A stretch of DNA of 64,000 nt from positions 682,001 through 746,000 of the forward strand of contig NZ_QFYS01000001.1 of the NCBI RefSeq assembly GCF_003254525.1, in the 5' to 3' direction. The position numbers and the translations under genes are program-made. This DNA is from Phenylobacterium kunshanense. GTDB lineage: Bacteria > Pseudomonadota > Alphaproteobacteria > Caulobacterales > Caulobacteraceae. Shown one piece after another: positions 26,041-34,578 of this stretch. Numbering within the stretch: position 1 is the first letter of the stretch; each line of letters begins with the position of its first letter. Below the pieces are notes generated by a model. The model saw nothing but the letters and a program-made list of their open reading frames with translations. It ran no database searches and had not been told where the DNA came from.

Positions 26041-26448
26041 ATGTTGTGGAAGACGCGCCGGCTGAACGTCCGCGCCTGGTTCACCCTCGCGGGAACCGGG
26101 CCGCTGGCGATGCTCGCCGTCGGGGCCTCGGCCACCGGCGAGGGGCTGGCGCGCGCCGCAGGGTTGTGGATCGCCGGCCTGTTGATCCCGAGCGCCGTGC
26201 TGGCGATCGTCACCCTGCAGACCCGCTGGCAGGGCGTGCGGGCCGAGCCGACGCCGTGGGACGCCGAGAAGACGTTGCAGGACGCCCTGGGCCTGACCAC
26301 CGTGCAGGCGTGCGTGATGCTGGCGAGCGTGCTGGCCGGGGCGCCCTTCCCGCCGATCGCGGTGGCCTGCGGCCTGGGGGTGGCGACCCTGCCCCTGGCG
26401 CTGGCGACCCTGGCCTATCTCGTCTGGCTGCCCTTCGCGGACGGCGCG
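26041..26448 (+). other. Possible N-terminal part of a small membrane protein; reading frame not closed
   Basis: From ATG 26041 the plus strand encodes what looks like a real membrane protein. The segments are RAWFTLAGTGPLAMLAVGA, AAGLWIAGLLIPSAVLAIV, TTVQACVMLASVLAGA and ATLPLALATLAYLVWLPF. The frame has no stop before recO and stays open antisense through recO to 27321, where the translation loses protein-like character. Either the gene really overlaps recO antisense, or a stop was lost. The rest of the 25863-26448 interval holds the promoter side of the RiPP cassette; I see no other gene there. Confidence 0.3.
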
Positions 26449-27180
26449 TCAGAGGCGCCCGGCCTCGCGCAGGCGGTCGAGCAGCCAGATGCGCGCCGGT
26501 GGGAGCGGCCGGTTCAGCGGGCCGAAGATGAAGGCTTCGAGGAAGTGGCCCGTCAGCGCCAGGCCCGCCCCGACATCGCCAGCTTCCAGCCGCGCCTGGG
26601 CCGAGAGCAGGAAGGGCGGCAGGCCGAGGAGCCGGTCCTTGTACGGTTCGCCGGCGTCGCGGCTTACCGCGCGCCCCGTGCGGGGGCTGACATACACCAG
26701 GTCGTCCACGGCGCCCGTGGCGGCGCATTTGGACAGGTCGAGGCCGAAGCCCAGCTCCTGCAGCAGCCCCGCCTCGAAGCGGACGAACACCGCCGGCCAG
26801 ATCTCCGGGTGGGCGAAGGCGGCGGTGAGCGCCTCGAAGGCGAGGTAGGCCCCCGGGTGCGGCTCTCGCTCCGGCAGTGCCCCGGCGGCGACGGCGGCGG
26901 CGGCGGCGATGCCGGCGAGCGCGAGGGCGTCGTCGAAGTGCTCCGCTGGCCCCTGCCCCACCGGCTCCAGGCTCGCCGAGCCGAGCTGGCCCTCGACGCG
27001 GGCGCGGAAGGTGACCACCGCCCGGGCGCCGGGCTGGAGGAAGGGCCTGAGGCGCCGGGAGCCCCCGCCGGCCACGTGGGCGGCGTACTTGCCGTGGGCG
27101 GCGGTGAGCAGCTCGACGATGGCGCCGGACTCGCCATGGGCGCGGGCGGCCAGCACGAAGGCGTCGTCGACGAATTCCAT
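26449..27180 (-). CDS. recO: DNA repair protein RecO
   Basis: The 243-residue product has the N-terminal OB-fold (DDAFVLAARAHGESGAIVELLTAAHGKYAAHVAGG, SRRLRPFLQPGARAVVTFRARV) and the helical RecO C-terminal domain (FVRFEAGLLQELGFGLDLSKCAATG). RecO loads RecA on single-stranded DNA together with RecR. The length is normal. It belongs to the same minus-strand block as era, rnc and lepB, but here the NAT gene and repeats separate it from era and the accessory cassettes separate it from parC. Confidence 0.93.
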   Translation of the reverse strand: MEFVDDAFVLAARAHGESGAIVELLTAAHGKYAAHVAGGGSRRLRPFLQPGARAVVTFRARVEGQLGSASLEPVGQGPAEHFDDALALAGIAAAAAVAAGALPEREPHPGAYLAFEALTAAFAHPEIWPAVFVRFEAGLLQELGFGLDLSKCAATGAVDDLVYVSPRTGRAVSRDAGEPYKDRLLGLPPFLLSAQARLEAGDVGAGLALTGHFLEAFIFGPLNRPLPPARIWLLDRLREAGRL

Positions 27181-27421
27181 GCCGGCAAGCTGGCGGCGCC
27201 CGCGGCGGAAATCCAGTCCCTCGCCTATCCGCCCGAGCTGGAGGCGGCTCTGGCCGAGCTCATCGGCCTGGTGGGCCAGATGCGGCGGAGCGGAACGAGG
27301 CGGCGTCGGGCGGCGGCGTGAGGGCTGGGGCGGCCAAGCCCCGGGGGCGGCGGCGGCGAGCCGGTTTGTCGGAAGCGGACTTGCTGAAGTTCAGCGGCGG
27401 GTGGAAGTGGTCACCGAGATG

Positions 27422-27529
27422 CTCCCCCTCAGGGGGAGCTGTCGCGGAGCGACTGAGGGGGTTTCATCCCCAGAGGCAGCGGCGGAAACCCCCTCCGGCC
27501 CTCCGGGCCACCTCCCCCTGCGGGGGAGG
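27422..27529. repeat. Large palindromic intergenic element
   Basis: CTCCCCCTCAGGGGGAG (27422-27438) and CTCCCCCTGCGGGGGAG near the other end are each hairpins. Between them lie CGGAGCG, GAGGGGGTTTC, a short spacer, GAAACCCCCTC and a CGGCCCTCCGGGCC palindrome. The two halves pair through GAGGGGGTTTC/GAAACCCCCTC. Elements of this look are common between genes in Caulobacterales and Rhizobiales. It is probably a non-autonomous repeat, with no coding content. Confidence 0.7.
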
Positions 27530-27610
27530 ATCTTGGGTCCGCTAGGCGTCGATCCAATGTGCGGGCATTCCGCGCGGAGGTCGCTTCCTCAACGCGGAGC
27601 TACCGGCGGG

Positions 27611-27650
27611 TTGGGTCCCGGTCTTCGCCTGCGGCGAAACCGGGATGACA
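27611..27650 (+). repeat. Single copy of the 40-bp palindromic repeat
   Basis: TTGGGTCCCGGTCTTCGCC, loop TGC, GGCGAAACCGGGATGACA. It is the same unit as at 17921 and 32234, here without an inverted partner. It lies 23 bp before the stop of the N-acetyltransferase gene. Confidence 0.75.
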
Positions 27651-27672
27651 CCGTGGAGAGGCGTTCGCCGCC

Positions 27673-28494
27673 CTACCACTCGTGCGCCGCGGCCCTTTCG
27701 ATGAGCGGCCGCCAGGACGGCTCGACGGGGAGGCCGAAGATGTCGCGGAGGGCGGATTCGATGCCGGGGGCGTCGAGGGTGGCGACGGTGGTCTCGCCGC
27801 CGCGGGGGCGGGTGGAGAGGCGGTTGAAGAGCAGGCCGTGGCGGGCGTCGGGGGCGGTCTTGGCGACCATGACCACGTTGCGGAAGATCGAGGTGGGGTG
27901 GGTCGAGGTGAACCAGTTGGCCATCTCGTAGTCGGCCGGCGCGCAAGGGGTGAGCGAGAGGTCGTAGACGGGGATCCAGCCGGCATCGCGGCGCATCTGG
28001 AGCGCCAGGCCGCCGCCCTGCGCGGGGTCGATGGGGACGAGGCGGTAGTCGTCGTGGTCGGTGGACTGGACGGTGTCCGGCTCCAGCCGCAGGGGCGCGG
28101 TCATGACGGCGCCGCCGAAGCCCACGTCCACCAGCCAGGAGGTTCCGTCCAGCTCGACGCGCAGGACCTGATGCGTGCGGGGCTGCAGCGGGGCCTCGTC
28201 GGGCTGGTTCCAGCGGACGCGCGCGGCGAGGCCGGTGACCTCGAAGCCCAGCTCGGTGAGCACGCGCCGGAACAGGCTGTTGTGCTCGAAGCAGTAGCCG
28301 CCGCGCCGGCCGTCGATCAGCTTGGCGTCCACGGCGGCCGGCGAGATGTCGACGCCGCGGTCCAGCAGCACGTCGATGGCCTCGAAGGGGATCGAGGCGG
28401 GATGGCGCTCGTGCAGCGCGCGCAGGGTGTCCAGGGTCGGCGCCGTCGGGCCGTCGTGGCCGATGCGGGCGAAATAGGCGGCAAGGTCGGTCAT
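27673..28494 (-). CDS. Arylamine N-acetyltransferase
   Basis: The 273-residue product shows the NAT catalytic triad: Cys in GRRGGYCFEHN, His in PRTHQVLRVE and Asp in SWLVDVGFGG. The opening DLAAYFARIGHDGPTAPTLDTLRALHERHPASIPFEAID is the usual NAT N-terminal domain. NATs transfer acetyl from acetyl-CoA to arylamines and hydrazines in the cytoplasm; the physiological substrate is unknown. The start is MTDLAAYF at 28494; upstream codons are unconserved. Palindromic repeats lie downstream, and the gene interrupts the usual recO-era adjacency. Confidence 0.93.
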   Translation of the reverse strand: MTDLAAYFARIGHDGPTAPTLDTLRALHERHPASIPFEAIDVLLDRGVDISPAAVDAKLIDGRRGGYCFEHNSLFRRVLTELGFEVTGLAARVRWNQPDEAPLQPRTHQVLRVELDGTSWLVDVGFGGAVMTAPLRLEPDTVQSTDHDDYRLVPIDPAQGGGLALQMRRDAGWIPVYDLSLTPCAPADYEMANWFTSTHPTSIFRNVVMVAKTAPDARHGLLFNRLSTRPRGGETTVATLDAPGIESALRDIFGLPVEPSWRPLIERAAAHEW

Positions 28495-28569
28495 GGGCGC
28501 CAGATACGGAGAAGCGGCCTGTGCGCCTAGGGCCACTTTCGGCGCCGGTGGCATGCCACCGCCGGGAGG

Positions 28570-29505
28570 TCAGACGTCGAAGTCGAGGCCCACGTCGCCG
28601 TAGAACTCGCGCTTGTCGGCCCAGCGCTCGTCGACGGTGACGTGCAGGAAGAGGTGCACGGGGCGATCCAGCAGCTCGGTGAGCTCCTCGCGGGCCTTCT
28701 GGCCGATCCACTTCAGGGTCTGGCCGCCCTTGCCGAGCACGATGGGGCGCTGGCTCTCGCGCTCCACATAGATGGTCTGCTCGATGCGGACCGAGCCGTC
28801 CTTGCGCTCCTGGAAGGCGGTGGTCTCCACGGCGGCCGAATAGGGCAGCTCCTCGTGGACGCGGAGGTACAGCTTCTCGCGCGTGATCTCGGCGGCCAGC
28901 AGGCGGGCCGGCAGGTCGGCGGTCTGGTCCTCGGGGTAGAACCAGGGGTTCTCGGGCATCATCCCGGCGAGCCGCGCCTTGAGGTCGTCGACCCCGGAGC
29001 CGGTGGCGGCGGAGATCATGAAGACCTCGGAATAGACGCCTGTATCGAAAAGCTTCTGCGAGAGCGCCAGGAGCTGGTCGCGCTTCACCGCGTCGATCTT
29101 GTTGAGGGCCAGGATCGCCTTGCGCCCGGCCTTCTTGAGGCCCTCGACGATGGACTCCACATCGGCGACGGCGCGGCGGTCGGCCGGCTTGGCGTCGGGG
29201 CCCTGGACGGCGATCTCGGCGGCGGCGTCGACGAGGTGGACGACGGCGTCGGCGTCCTCGGCCCCGCCCCAGGCGGCGCGGACCATGGCGCGGTCCAGCT
29301 TGCGGCGCGGCTGGAAGATGCCAGGGGTGTCGACCAGCACGATCTGGGTCTCGCCGGCGATGGCGACGCCACGCACCGGGAAGCGCGTGGTCTGGACCTT
29401 CTGGGTCACGATGGAGACCTTGGCCCCGACGAGGCGGTTGGTCAGGGTGGACTTGCCCGCATTGGGCGCGCCGATGATCGCGGCGAAGCCGGCCCGGCTG
29501 GTCAT
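28570..29505 (-). CDS. era: GTPase Era
   Basis: The 311-residue product has a G-domain with GAPNAGKST (G1), TQKVQTTRFPVRG (G2), VDTPGI (G3) and NKID (G4). The C-terminal KH domain contains VLGKGGQTLKWIGQKAREEL, which binds the 3' end of 16S rRNA. Era acts in 30S subunit assembly. The start ATG at 29505 overlaps the rnc stop (ATGA), so the two are translationally coupled, as is typical. Confidence 0.97.
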   Translation of the reverse strand: MTSRAGFAAIIGAPNAGKSTLTNRLVGAKVSIVTQKVQTTRFPVRGVAIAGETQIVLVDTPGIFQPRRKLDRAMVRAAWGGAEDADAVVHLVDAAAEIAVQGPDAKPADRRAVADVESIVEGLKKAGRKAILALNKIDAVKRDQLLALSQKLFDTGVYSEVFMISAATGSGVDDLKARLAGMMPENPWFYPEDQTADLPARLLAAEITREKLYLRVHEELPYSAAVETTAFQERKDGSVRIEQTIYVERESQRPIVLGKGGQTLKWIGQKAREELTELLDRPVHLFLHVTVDERWADKREFYGDVGLDFDV

Positions 29506-30200
29506 TTCACGTCCTCGATTCTGGACAGCATCTGTTCGGCGACGACCTTTTCCGCGTCGCGGATGGAGCCGCCCGCCCCCGTCACCGGCTCGAAGCCCTG
29601 GACGAACAGCTCCAGGCGGAAGGTCGGCTTGTGGCTGGGGCCGGACTGTTCCAGCACGGTGTAGCGGGGCGCGGGCAGGCCGCGTCCGAAGGCCCATTCC
29701 TGCAGGACGACCTTGGGGTGGCGCTGCTTCGGCTCGCCCAGGCGGCGGAACGGCGCGTCCCAGGCCTGGACGACGAAGGCGCGGGCGGCCTCCAGGCCCC
29801 CGTCGAAGTAGAGCGCGGCGATCAGGGCCTCGCAGGCGTCGCCCAGGACGCGGTCGCTGAAGCGGATGCCGGTCTTGCCGGTGCCGCCGCCCATGAGCAG
29901 CGTCGCGGGCAGGCCCACCTGGCGCGCGACCTCGGCGCAGGTCTCCAGGTTCACCAGCTTGTGGAAGGCGGCGGAGAGCTCGCCCTCGCGGGCCTCGGGC
30001 ATGCGGGCCAGCAGCTCCTCGGCGATGATCAGGTTCAGCACCCGGTCGCCGAAGAACTCCAGCCGCTCGTTGTGCTCGATGTGGGGACGCCGGTCGCCGA
30101 CGGAGGCGTGCGTCAGCGCCCGCTCCAGAAGCTTGCGGTCGGCGAAGGTATGGCCGATGCGGCGCTCGAGCTCCTCGACCGCCGCCGATCTTCCGCTCAT
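29502..30200 (-). CDS. rnc: Ribonuclease III
   Basis: The 232-residue product has the RNase III signature HNERLEFFGDRVLNL (the catalytic Glu/Asp cluster), a second cluster DRVLGDACEALIAALYFDGG, and a C-terminal double-stranded RNA-binding domain (HPKVVLQEWAFGRGLPAPRYTV, FRLELFVQG). It processes rRNA precursors and structured RNAs. Its start overlaps the lepB stop and its stop overlaps the era start, each by 4 bp. Confidence 0.96.
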   Translation of the reverse strand: MSGRSAAVEELERRIGHTFADRKLLERALTHASVGDRRPHIEHNERLEFFGDRVLNLIIAEELLARMPEAREGELSAAFHKLVNLETCAEVARQVGLPATLLMGGGTGKTGIRFSDRVLGDACEALIAALYFDGGLEAARAFVVQAWDAPFRRLGEPKQRHPKVVLQEWAFGRGLPAPRYTVLEQSGPSHKPTFRLELFVQGFEPVTGAGGSIRDAEKVVAEQMLSRIEDVK

Positions 30201-30979
30201 TTCAGGACTTTGAAGAACCGGCTGGGCCGCGCGTCGAGGACCCAGGTCCAGGGCTTGAAGATCGAGGCCTCGGGCTTCCACGACAGCAGGATGATCTGCG
30301 CCTTGCCGACCAGATAGTCGGCCGGAACCATGCCCACGCCCTGGAGCGCCGGCGGCACGCGGCTGTCGGACGAGTTGTCCCGGTTGTCGCCCATCATGAA
30401 GTAGTGGCCTTCGGGGACAACGAAGACGTCGGTGTTGTCGAGGTCGCCGTCGGGGCCCCAATCCTGGGTGGCGAACTTGCGGCCGCCCTCGACCTCTTCC
30501 TCGTAGCGGGCGACCTCGCGCTCCACGCCATAGCCGACGCGGGTCTTCACCGGCGAGAGCGGCTCGCGCTTCACTTCCTTGTCGTTGATGTAGAGCAGGC
30601 CGTTCTTCATCTGCACCCGGTCGCCCGGCAGGCCGATGACGCGCTTGACGTAGTCGGTGTGGCCGTCGCTGGGCAGCTTGAAGACCACCACGTCGCCCCG
30701 CTCGGCCGGCTTGTCCATGATGCGGCCCTCGAACAGCGGCGGGCTGAACGGGATCGAGTGCTTGGAGTAGCCGTACGACCACTTGGACACGATGATGTAG
30801 TCGCCCTCGTAGAGGTTGGGCTCCATCGAGGCCGAGGGGATCGTGAAGGGCTGGAAGAACAGGACGCGCAGGAACAGGGCGATCAGCAGGGCGTAGACGA
30901 TCGTCTTGACGATCTCCACCAGCTCCTTGACCGCGCCGGACTTCTGGGGCGTCTCAGCGCTCTGCACGTTCTCGCTCAT
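30197..30979 (-). CDS. lepB: Signal peptidase I
   Basis: The 260-residue product has one N-terminal membrane helix (TIVYALLIALFLRVLFFQPF). The catalytic Ser sits in the box IPSASMEPNLYEGDYIIVSK and the general-base Lys in TDYVKRVIGLPGD. The C-terminal box is GHYFMMGDNRDNSSDSR. It cleaves signal peptides on the outer face of the inner membrane. The start MSENVQS is at 30979. It lies upstream of rnc and era in one coupled operon. Confidence 0.96.
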   Translation of the reverse strand: MSENVQSAETPQKSGAVKELVEIVKTIVYALLIALFLRVLFFQPFTIPSASMEPNLYEGDYIIVSKWSYGYSKHSIPFSPPLFEGRIMDKPAERGDVVVFKLPSDGHTDYVKRVIGLPGDRVQMKNGLLYINDKEVKREPLSPVKTRVGYGVEREVARYEEEVEGGRKFATQDWGPDGDLDNTDVFVVPEGHYFMMGDNRDNSSDSRVPPALQGVGMVPADYLVGKAQIILLSWKPEASIFKPWTWVLDARPSRFFKVLK

Positions 30980-31186
30980 CGATGATCCTTCAGGGTTCCG
31001 GGGGCGCCGGAACGGGAGCTTGCGTATCCGCTCCCTAGCGCATGAGCAAGTTTCGCGCCCGTGAACTTTGGGACAGGCCCCGGAGGAGCGACCATCGGCC
31101 GCCTGCAAATGCGGCCGTCGCAGGAAAGGGCCAGTCGGTCGCGACTGGACTGCTGACAGGCGGTTCCAGCGGCCTATGTAGGCAGG

Positions 31187-32089
31187 ATGAATCGCCCTGC
31201 CCTGCCGCCGCTGCACCTGCTGCTCGCCCTGGTCGTGGTGGCCGTGTGGGGCACGAACTTCGTGGTCATCAAGTGGGGGCTGGAGGACTTCCCGCCCCTG
31301 ACGTTCGCCGCGCTCCGCTTCACCTTCGCGGTGCTGCCGGCGATCTTCTTCCTGAAACGCCCCGCCGTGTCGTGGCGCAACCTGGCGCTCTACGGCGTGC
31401 TGATCGGCGTCGGCCAGTTCGGCATGCTCTACATCGCCATGACCCAGTGGATCTCGCCCGGGCTGGCCAGCCTGGTCGTGCAGACGCAGGTGTTCTTCAC
31501 CATCGGCTTCGCCATGCTGCTGGCCGGCGAGCGGGTGCGGACCTACCAGGTCGTGGCGCTGCTGCTGGCCGCCTGCGGGCTGGGCTGGCTGATGATCCAC
31601 ACCAACGCCGAGGTCACGCCCATCGGCCTGGGCCTGGTGCTGGTCGCGGCCCTGTCCTGGGCCGGCGGCAACACCGCGGCGCGGGCGGCCGGGCCGGTGA
31701 ACATGCTGGCCTATGTGGTCTGGGCGAGCGTCTTTTCCGCCCCGCCGCTGTTCGCGCTGGCGCTGACGGTCGAGGGCTGGCCGGCGGTGTCGCACGCCGT
31801 CGCCAACGCCGACGCGGCGGCCTGGGGCGCGGTGCTGTGGCAGTCGGTGGGCAACACGATCTTCGGCTACACGGCCTGGGCCTGGCTGCTGGCGCGGCAC
31901 CCGGCGGCGACCATCGCGCCGCTGTCGCTGCTGGTGCCGGTGTTCGGCATGGGCGCCTCGGCCATGCTGCTCGGCGAGCCGCTGACGAGCTGGAAGCTGA
32001 CGGCGGCGGTGCTGGTGATGGGCGGCCTGGCCCTGAACACGCTGTGGCCGCGGATCGTGGCCTGGCGGGCGGCGGCGAGCGCTGCGTAG
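31187..32089 (+). CDS. DMT-superfamily (EamA) transporter
   Basis: The 300-residue product has ten predicted membrane helices in two EamA repeats. Telltale segments are LVVVAVWGTNFVVIKWGLEDFPPLTFAALRF at the start and TAWAWLLARHPAATIAPLSLLVPVFGMGASAMLLGEPL in the second repeat. Family members export or import amino acids and other small metabolites; the substrate is not predictable. It is divergent from lepB, with about 200 bp between starts, and is followed by a paired palindromic repeat. Confidence 0.88.
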   Translation: MNRPALPPLHLLLALVVVAVWGTNFVVIKWGLEDFPPLTFAALRFTFAVLPAIFFLKRPAVSWRNLALYGVLIGVGQFGMLYIAMTQWISPGLASLVVQTQVFFTIGFAMLLAGERVRTYQVVALLLAACGLGWLMIHTNAEVTPIGLGLVLVAALSWAGGNTAARAAGPVNMLAYVVWASVFSAPPLFALALTVEGWPAVSHAVANADAAAWGAVLWQSVGNTIFGYTAWAWLLARHPAATIAPLSLLVPVFGMGASAMLLGEPLTSWKLTAAVLVMGGLALNTLWPRIVAWRAAASAA

Positions 32090-32116
32090 GGGGCGGGCCT
32101 GCTAGGGCTCTCCGCC

Positions 32117-32274
32117 TGTCATCCCGGTTTCGCCGCAGGCGAAGACCGGGACCCAACCTGCCGAACGCTTCACGCCCCGGAGCGGCCCTTCGCCCCGAAG
32201 CCGCTTCCGATCACCCAGGAGCCCGGAACGGCGTTGGGTCCCGGTCTTGGGCTGTCGCCCAAACCGGGATGACA
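32117..32274. repeat. Complete inverted pair of the 40-bp palindromic repeat
   Basis: The left copy (32117-32156) reads TGTCATCCCGGTTTCGCC, GCA, then GGCGAAGACCGGGACCCAA. The right copy (32234-32274) is inverted: TTGGGTCCCGGTCTTGGGC, a loop, then GCCCAAACCGGGATGACA. The inner stem of the right copy differs from the left (TTGGGC/GCCCAA in place of TTCGCC/GGCGAA) with both arms changed together. The outer ends TGTCATCCCGG and CCGGGATGACA make a 158-bp unit with terminal inverted repeats. It lies between the convergent DMT and SRPBCC genes. Confidence 0.8.
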
Positions 32275-32326
32275 CCGGATGCGGGACGACTCTCGCGCCG
32301 CCTTTCAGACGGCGGGAGGCGCGGGC

Positions 32327-32908
32327 TCACCGCTCCGCGATGGCCTTGAGGCGGGCGAGCGAGCCGCGCATCCACTGGGCGTAGGCGCCGTCGAGCAGGG
32401 CCTTCTTCAGGAGCCAGCCGCCGAGCCTGGGGCCCAGCAGGCCGGGGAAGCGGTCGGGGCGCAGCTCGAAGGCGTAGGTCCAGCGGACGTGGGTATTTCC
32501 CCCGTCCAGCGGCGTGTAGGCGAAGGCCCCGAGGCCGTAGCGGAGCGGCTTCGCGGCCGGGGTCGAATAGTCCCAGACCTGATAGCGGAAGCCGTAGCCG
32601 TCGGGGCCGCGATGCTTGTCGAGGACCTGTTCGACCACCGTCGTCCCGTCGGTGAGGAAGACCATGTGGCGCGAACCCGGCGCGTCGAAGCGCTCGCCCC
32701 GCAACACGCAGGTTCCGCGCACGCCCGGCAGGCTTCCCGAACCGTCGATCCAGTCCTCGAGCCGCGCGGCGTCGACGGCGGCCACCACCTCGGACAGCGG
32801 GCGCTCGATGACCGCCTCCTCGACGCGCGAGACCAGCCCGCGGGCCGGGCCGAGCGGCGGCGGGTCGCTGGGCGCATACCCCGGCGGCGGAGCGAGATTG
32901 GTGATCAT
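32327..32908 (-). CDS. SRPBCC-family protein
   Basis: The 193-residue product has features of the START/polyketide-cyclase-like (SRPBCC) fold: VEEAVIERPLSEVVAAVDAARLEDWI at the start, central strands (TTVVEQVLDKHRGPDGYGFRYQVWDYS, THVRWTYAFELRPDRFPG) and a long C-terminal helix (WMRGSLARLKAIAER). Such proteins form a hydrophobic pocket for lipids or polyketides, or act as signalling domains. There is no signal peptide. The start MITNLAPP at 32908 follows GGGGGGAA. The ligand is unknown. Confidence 0.72.
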   Translation of the reverse strand: MITNLAPPPGYAPSDPPPLGPARGLVSRVEEAVIERPLSEVVAAVDAARLEDWIDGSGSLPGVRGTCVLRGERFDAPGSRHMVFLTDGTTVVEQVLDKHRGPDGYGFRYQVWDYSTPAAKPLRYGLGAFAYTPLDGGNTHVRWTYAFELRPDRFPGLLGPRLGGWLLKKALLDGAYAQWMRGSLARLKAIAER

Positions 32909-33009
32909 GGTCGTTCCCCCCGAGTCGGGCGCTCCGCACGAAAGCCGATTGCCCGCCGCAACGTCCACCATCCTAGTTGGGGGGACGCATCGGACGGAAG
33001 GACGGAACC

Positions 33010-34038
33010 ATGGACGCCGGAGTGGACCTGCAGGCGCTGGCCGGCTGGATGGACGCCCAGGGGCTGGGCGGCGGGCCGCTGGAGGACGTCACCCTGCTGG
33101 GCGGCGGCACCCAGAACATCCTGATGCGGTTCTCCCGCGCGGGCCGGACCTATGTGCTGCGCCGCCCGCCGCCGCATCTTCGGGCCAATTCCAACGAGAC
33201 CATGCGCCGCGAGGCGCGGATGCTGGCGGCGCTGAAGGGGACGGACGTGCCGCACCCGGGCCTGATCGCGTCCTGCCCGGACGAGGACGTGCTGGGCGCG
33301 GCGTTCTACCTGATGGAGTCGATCGAGGGCTTCAATCCGACCACGGGCCTGCCGCCGCTGCATGCGGGGTCGGAGGCCGCGCGCCACCGGATGGGCCTGG
33401 CCATGGTGGAGGGCATCGCCGCGCTGGGCGCGCTGGACTACCGGGCGCTGGGCCTTTCGGACTTCGGCAAGGTCGACAACTACCTGGAGCGCCAGGTGGC
33501 GCGCTGGAAGTCGCAGCTCGACAGCTATGGCCAGTACGCCGGCTGGCCGGGCCCGGGCGGCATTCCCGGCGTGGACGAGGTGGCGGCGTGGCTGGAGCGG
33601 CACCGGCCCTCGACCTTCCAGCCGGGGATCATCCACGGCGATTTCCACCTGTCGAACGTGATGTTCCGCAAGGACGCGCCCGAACTGGCGGCCATCGTCG
33701 ACTGGGAGCTGACCACCATCGGCGACCCGCTGCTGGACCTGGGCTGGCTGCTGGCCACCTGGCAGGAGAGCGAGGCGCCGCGCGACTTCGGGGTCAACAT
33801 CCAGCCCTGGCGCGGCTTCGCCACCCCGCAGGAGCTGGTGGAGCACTACCGGCCCCGCACCCATCGGGACATGGCCGCGATCGACTGGTACGCGGTGCTG
33901 GCGTGCTACAAGCTGGGCCTGATCCTGGAAGGGACCTTCGCCCGCGCCTGCGCCGGCCAGGCGCCGAAGGAGACAGGCGACCGGCTGCACGCCCACACCG
34001 TCAGCCTGTTCGAGCGCGCCCTGCGCTGGATCCGCTGA
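33010..34038 (+). CDS. APH-family phosphotransferase
   Basis: The 342-residue product has the aminoglycoside-phosphotransferase/choline-kinase fold. It shows a glycine-rich nucleotide loop (LLGGGTQNILMRF), YVLRRPP for the lysine-equivalent strand, the catalytic loop IIHGDFHLSNVMF and metal-binding IVDWELTTIGDPLLDLGWLL. The overall pattern is closest to the ACAD10/11-like group, which is often found with acyl-CoA dehydrogenases, though none is adjacent. Antibiotic resistance is not implied. The ATG at 33010 follows GGAAGGA. Confidence 0.9.
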   Translation: MDAGVDLQALAGWMDAQGLGGGPLEDVTLLGGGTQNILMRFSRAGRTYVLRRPPPHLRANSNETMRREARMLAALKGTDVPHPGLIASCPDEDVLGAAFYLMESIEGFNPTTGLPPLHAGSEAARHRMGLAMVEGIAALGALDYRALGLSDFGKVDNYLERQVARWKSQLDSYGQYAGWPGPGGIPGVDEVAAWLERHRPSTFQPGIIHGDFHLSNVMFRKDAPELAAIVDWELTTIGDPLLDLGWLLATWQESEAPRDFGVNIQPWRGFATPQELVEHYRPRTHRDMAAIDWYAVLACYKLGLILEGTFARACAGQAPKETGDRLHAHTVSLFERALRWIR

Positions 34039-34053
34039 GCGCGTTCCGAGGGA

Positions 34054-34473
34054 TCAGCTCACCCGGGTCCAGGTCTGGGCCTTGCAGAGCACGTTGGCGA
34101 GCAGGCAGCCCTTGGCGCGCAGGGTCTTGCCGTCCAGCGGCTCGGCCGTGCCGGTGAAGGTGCGGTTGAGGTCGGGGATGAAGACCTTGCCCTTCCAGAC
34201 GCCGTTGGCGCGGGGGGTGAACTCGCGGAAGAGCTGGAGGCCGACGAGGTTGGGCGTGCCGCCCTCGGCCGCGTCCTTCTTGGCCTTGTCGCTGGCCCAG
34301 ACGACATAGCCGCAGGCGCCCTGGGCGCAGGGACGGATGTCGACGTGGACGGAGTTCTTGGGATTGCGCCAGACGCCGTACAGCGAGGCGTCGCCCTGGG
34401 CGGCGGCGGGCGCCGCCGCGGCGAGCGCGACCGCTCCGGCGAGGGCGGCGACGATGGATTTCACGACACGCAT
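34054..34473 (-). CDS. DUF2147 exported protein
   Basis: The 139-residue product has a signal peptide (SIVAALAGAVALAAAAPAAAQG). The DUF2147 core follows: LYGVWRNPKNSVHVDIRPCAQGACGYVVWAS, LVGLQLFREF, WKGKVFIPDLNRTFTGTAEPLDGKTLRAKGC. The four cysteines probably form disulfides in the periplasm. The family has no established function. The start at 34473 is the Met before the basic signal residues; the frame is open upstream. Confidence 0.87.
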   Translation of the reverse strand: MRVVKSIVAALAGAVALAAAAPAAAQGDASLYGVWRNPKNSVHVDIRPCAQGACGYVVWASDKAKKDAAEGGTPNLVGLQLFREFTPRANGVWKGKVFIPDLNRTFTGTAEPLDGKTLRAKGCLLANVLCKAQTWTRVS

Positions 34474-34578
34474 TCTCTGGTCTTGGCCTTGGTCCTGGTT
34501 CCGCCGCGTGGCGGATCGGTGTTCGTTCTCAGAGCGCCATATAGGGGTTCGCACCTGATTGCGCGATGAACGGGGCCG

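Larger units (their letters stand above)
27181..27672. other. Intergenic region with two palindromic repeat families
   Basis: This 490-bp gap holds the large palindromic element at 27422-27529 and one copy of the 40-bp repeat at 27611-27650. Before them, the plus strand at 27136-27321 can encode 61 residues (SLAYPPELEAALAELIGLVG in the middle). It has plausible codon use but no clear ribosome-binding site and overlaps the 5' end of recO. I see no other gene in the gap. Confidence 0.4.

Noticed and set aside
27318..27545. 75-codon plus-strand ORF between recO and the N-acetyltransferase gene
   Set aside because: Most of it is the translated palindromic repeat; no ribosome-binding site.
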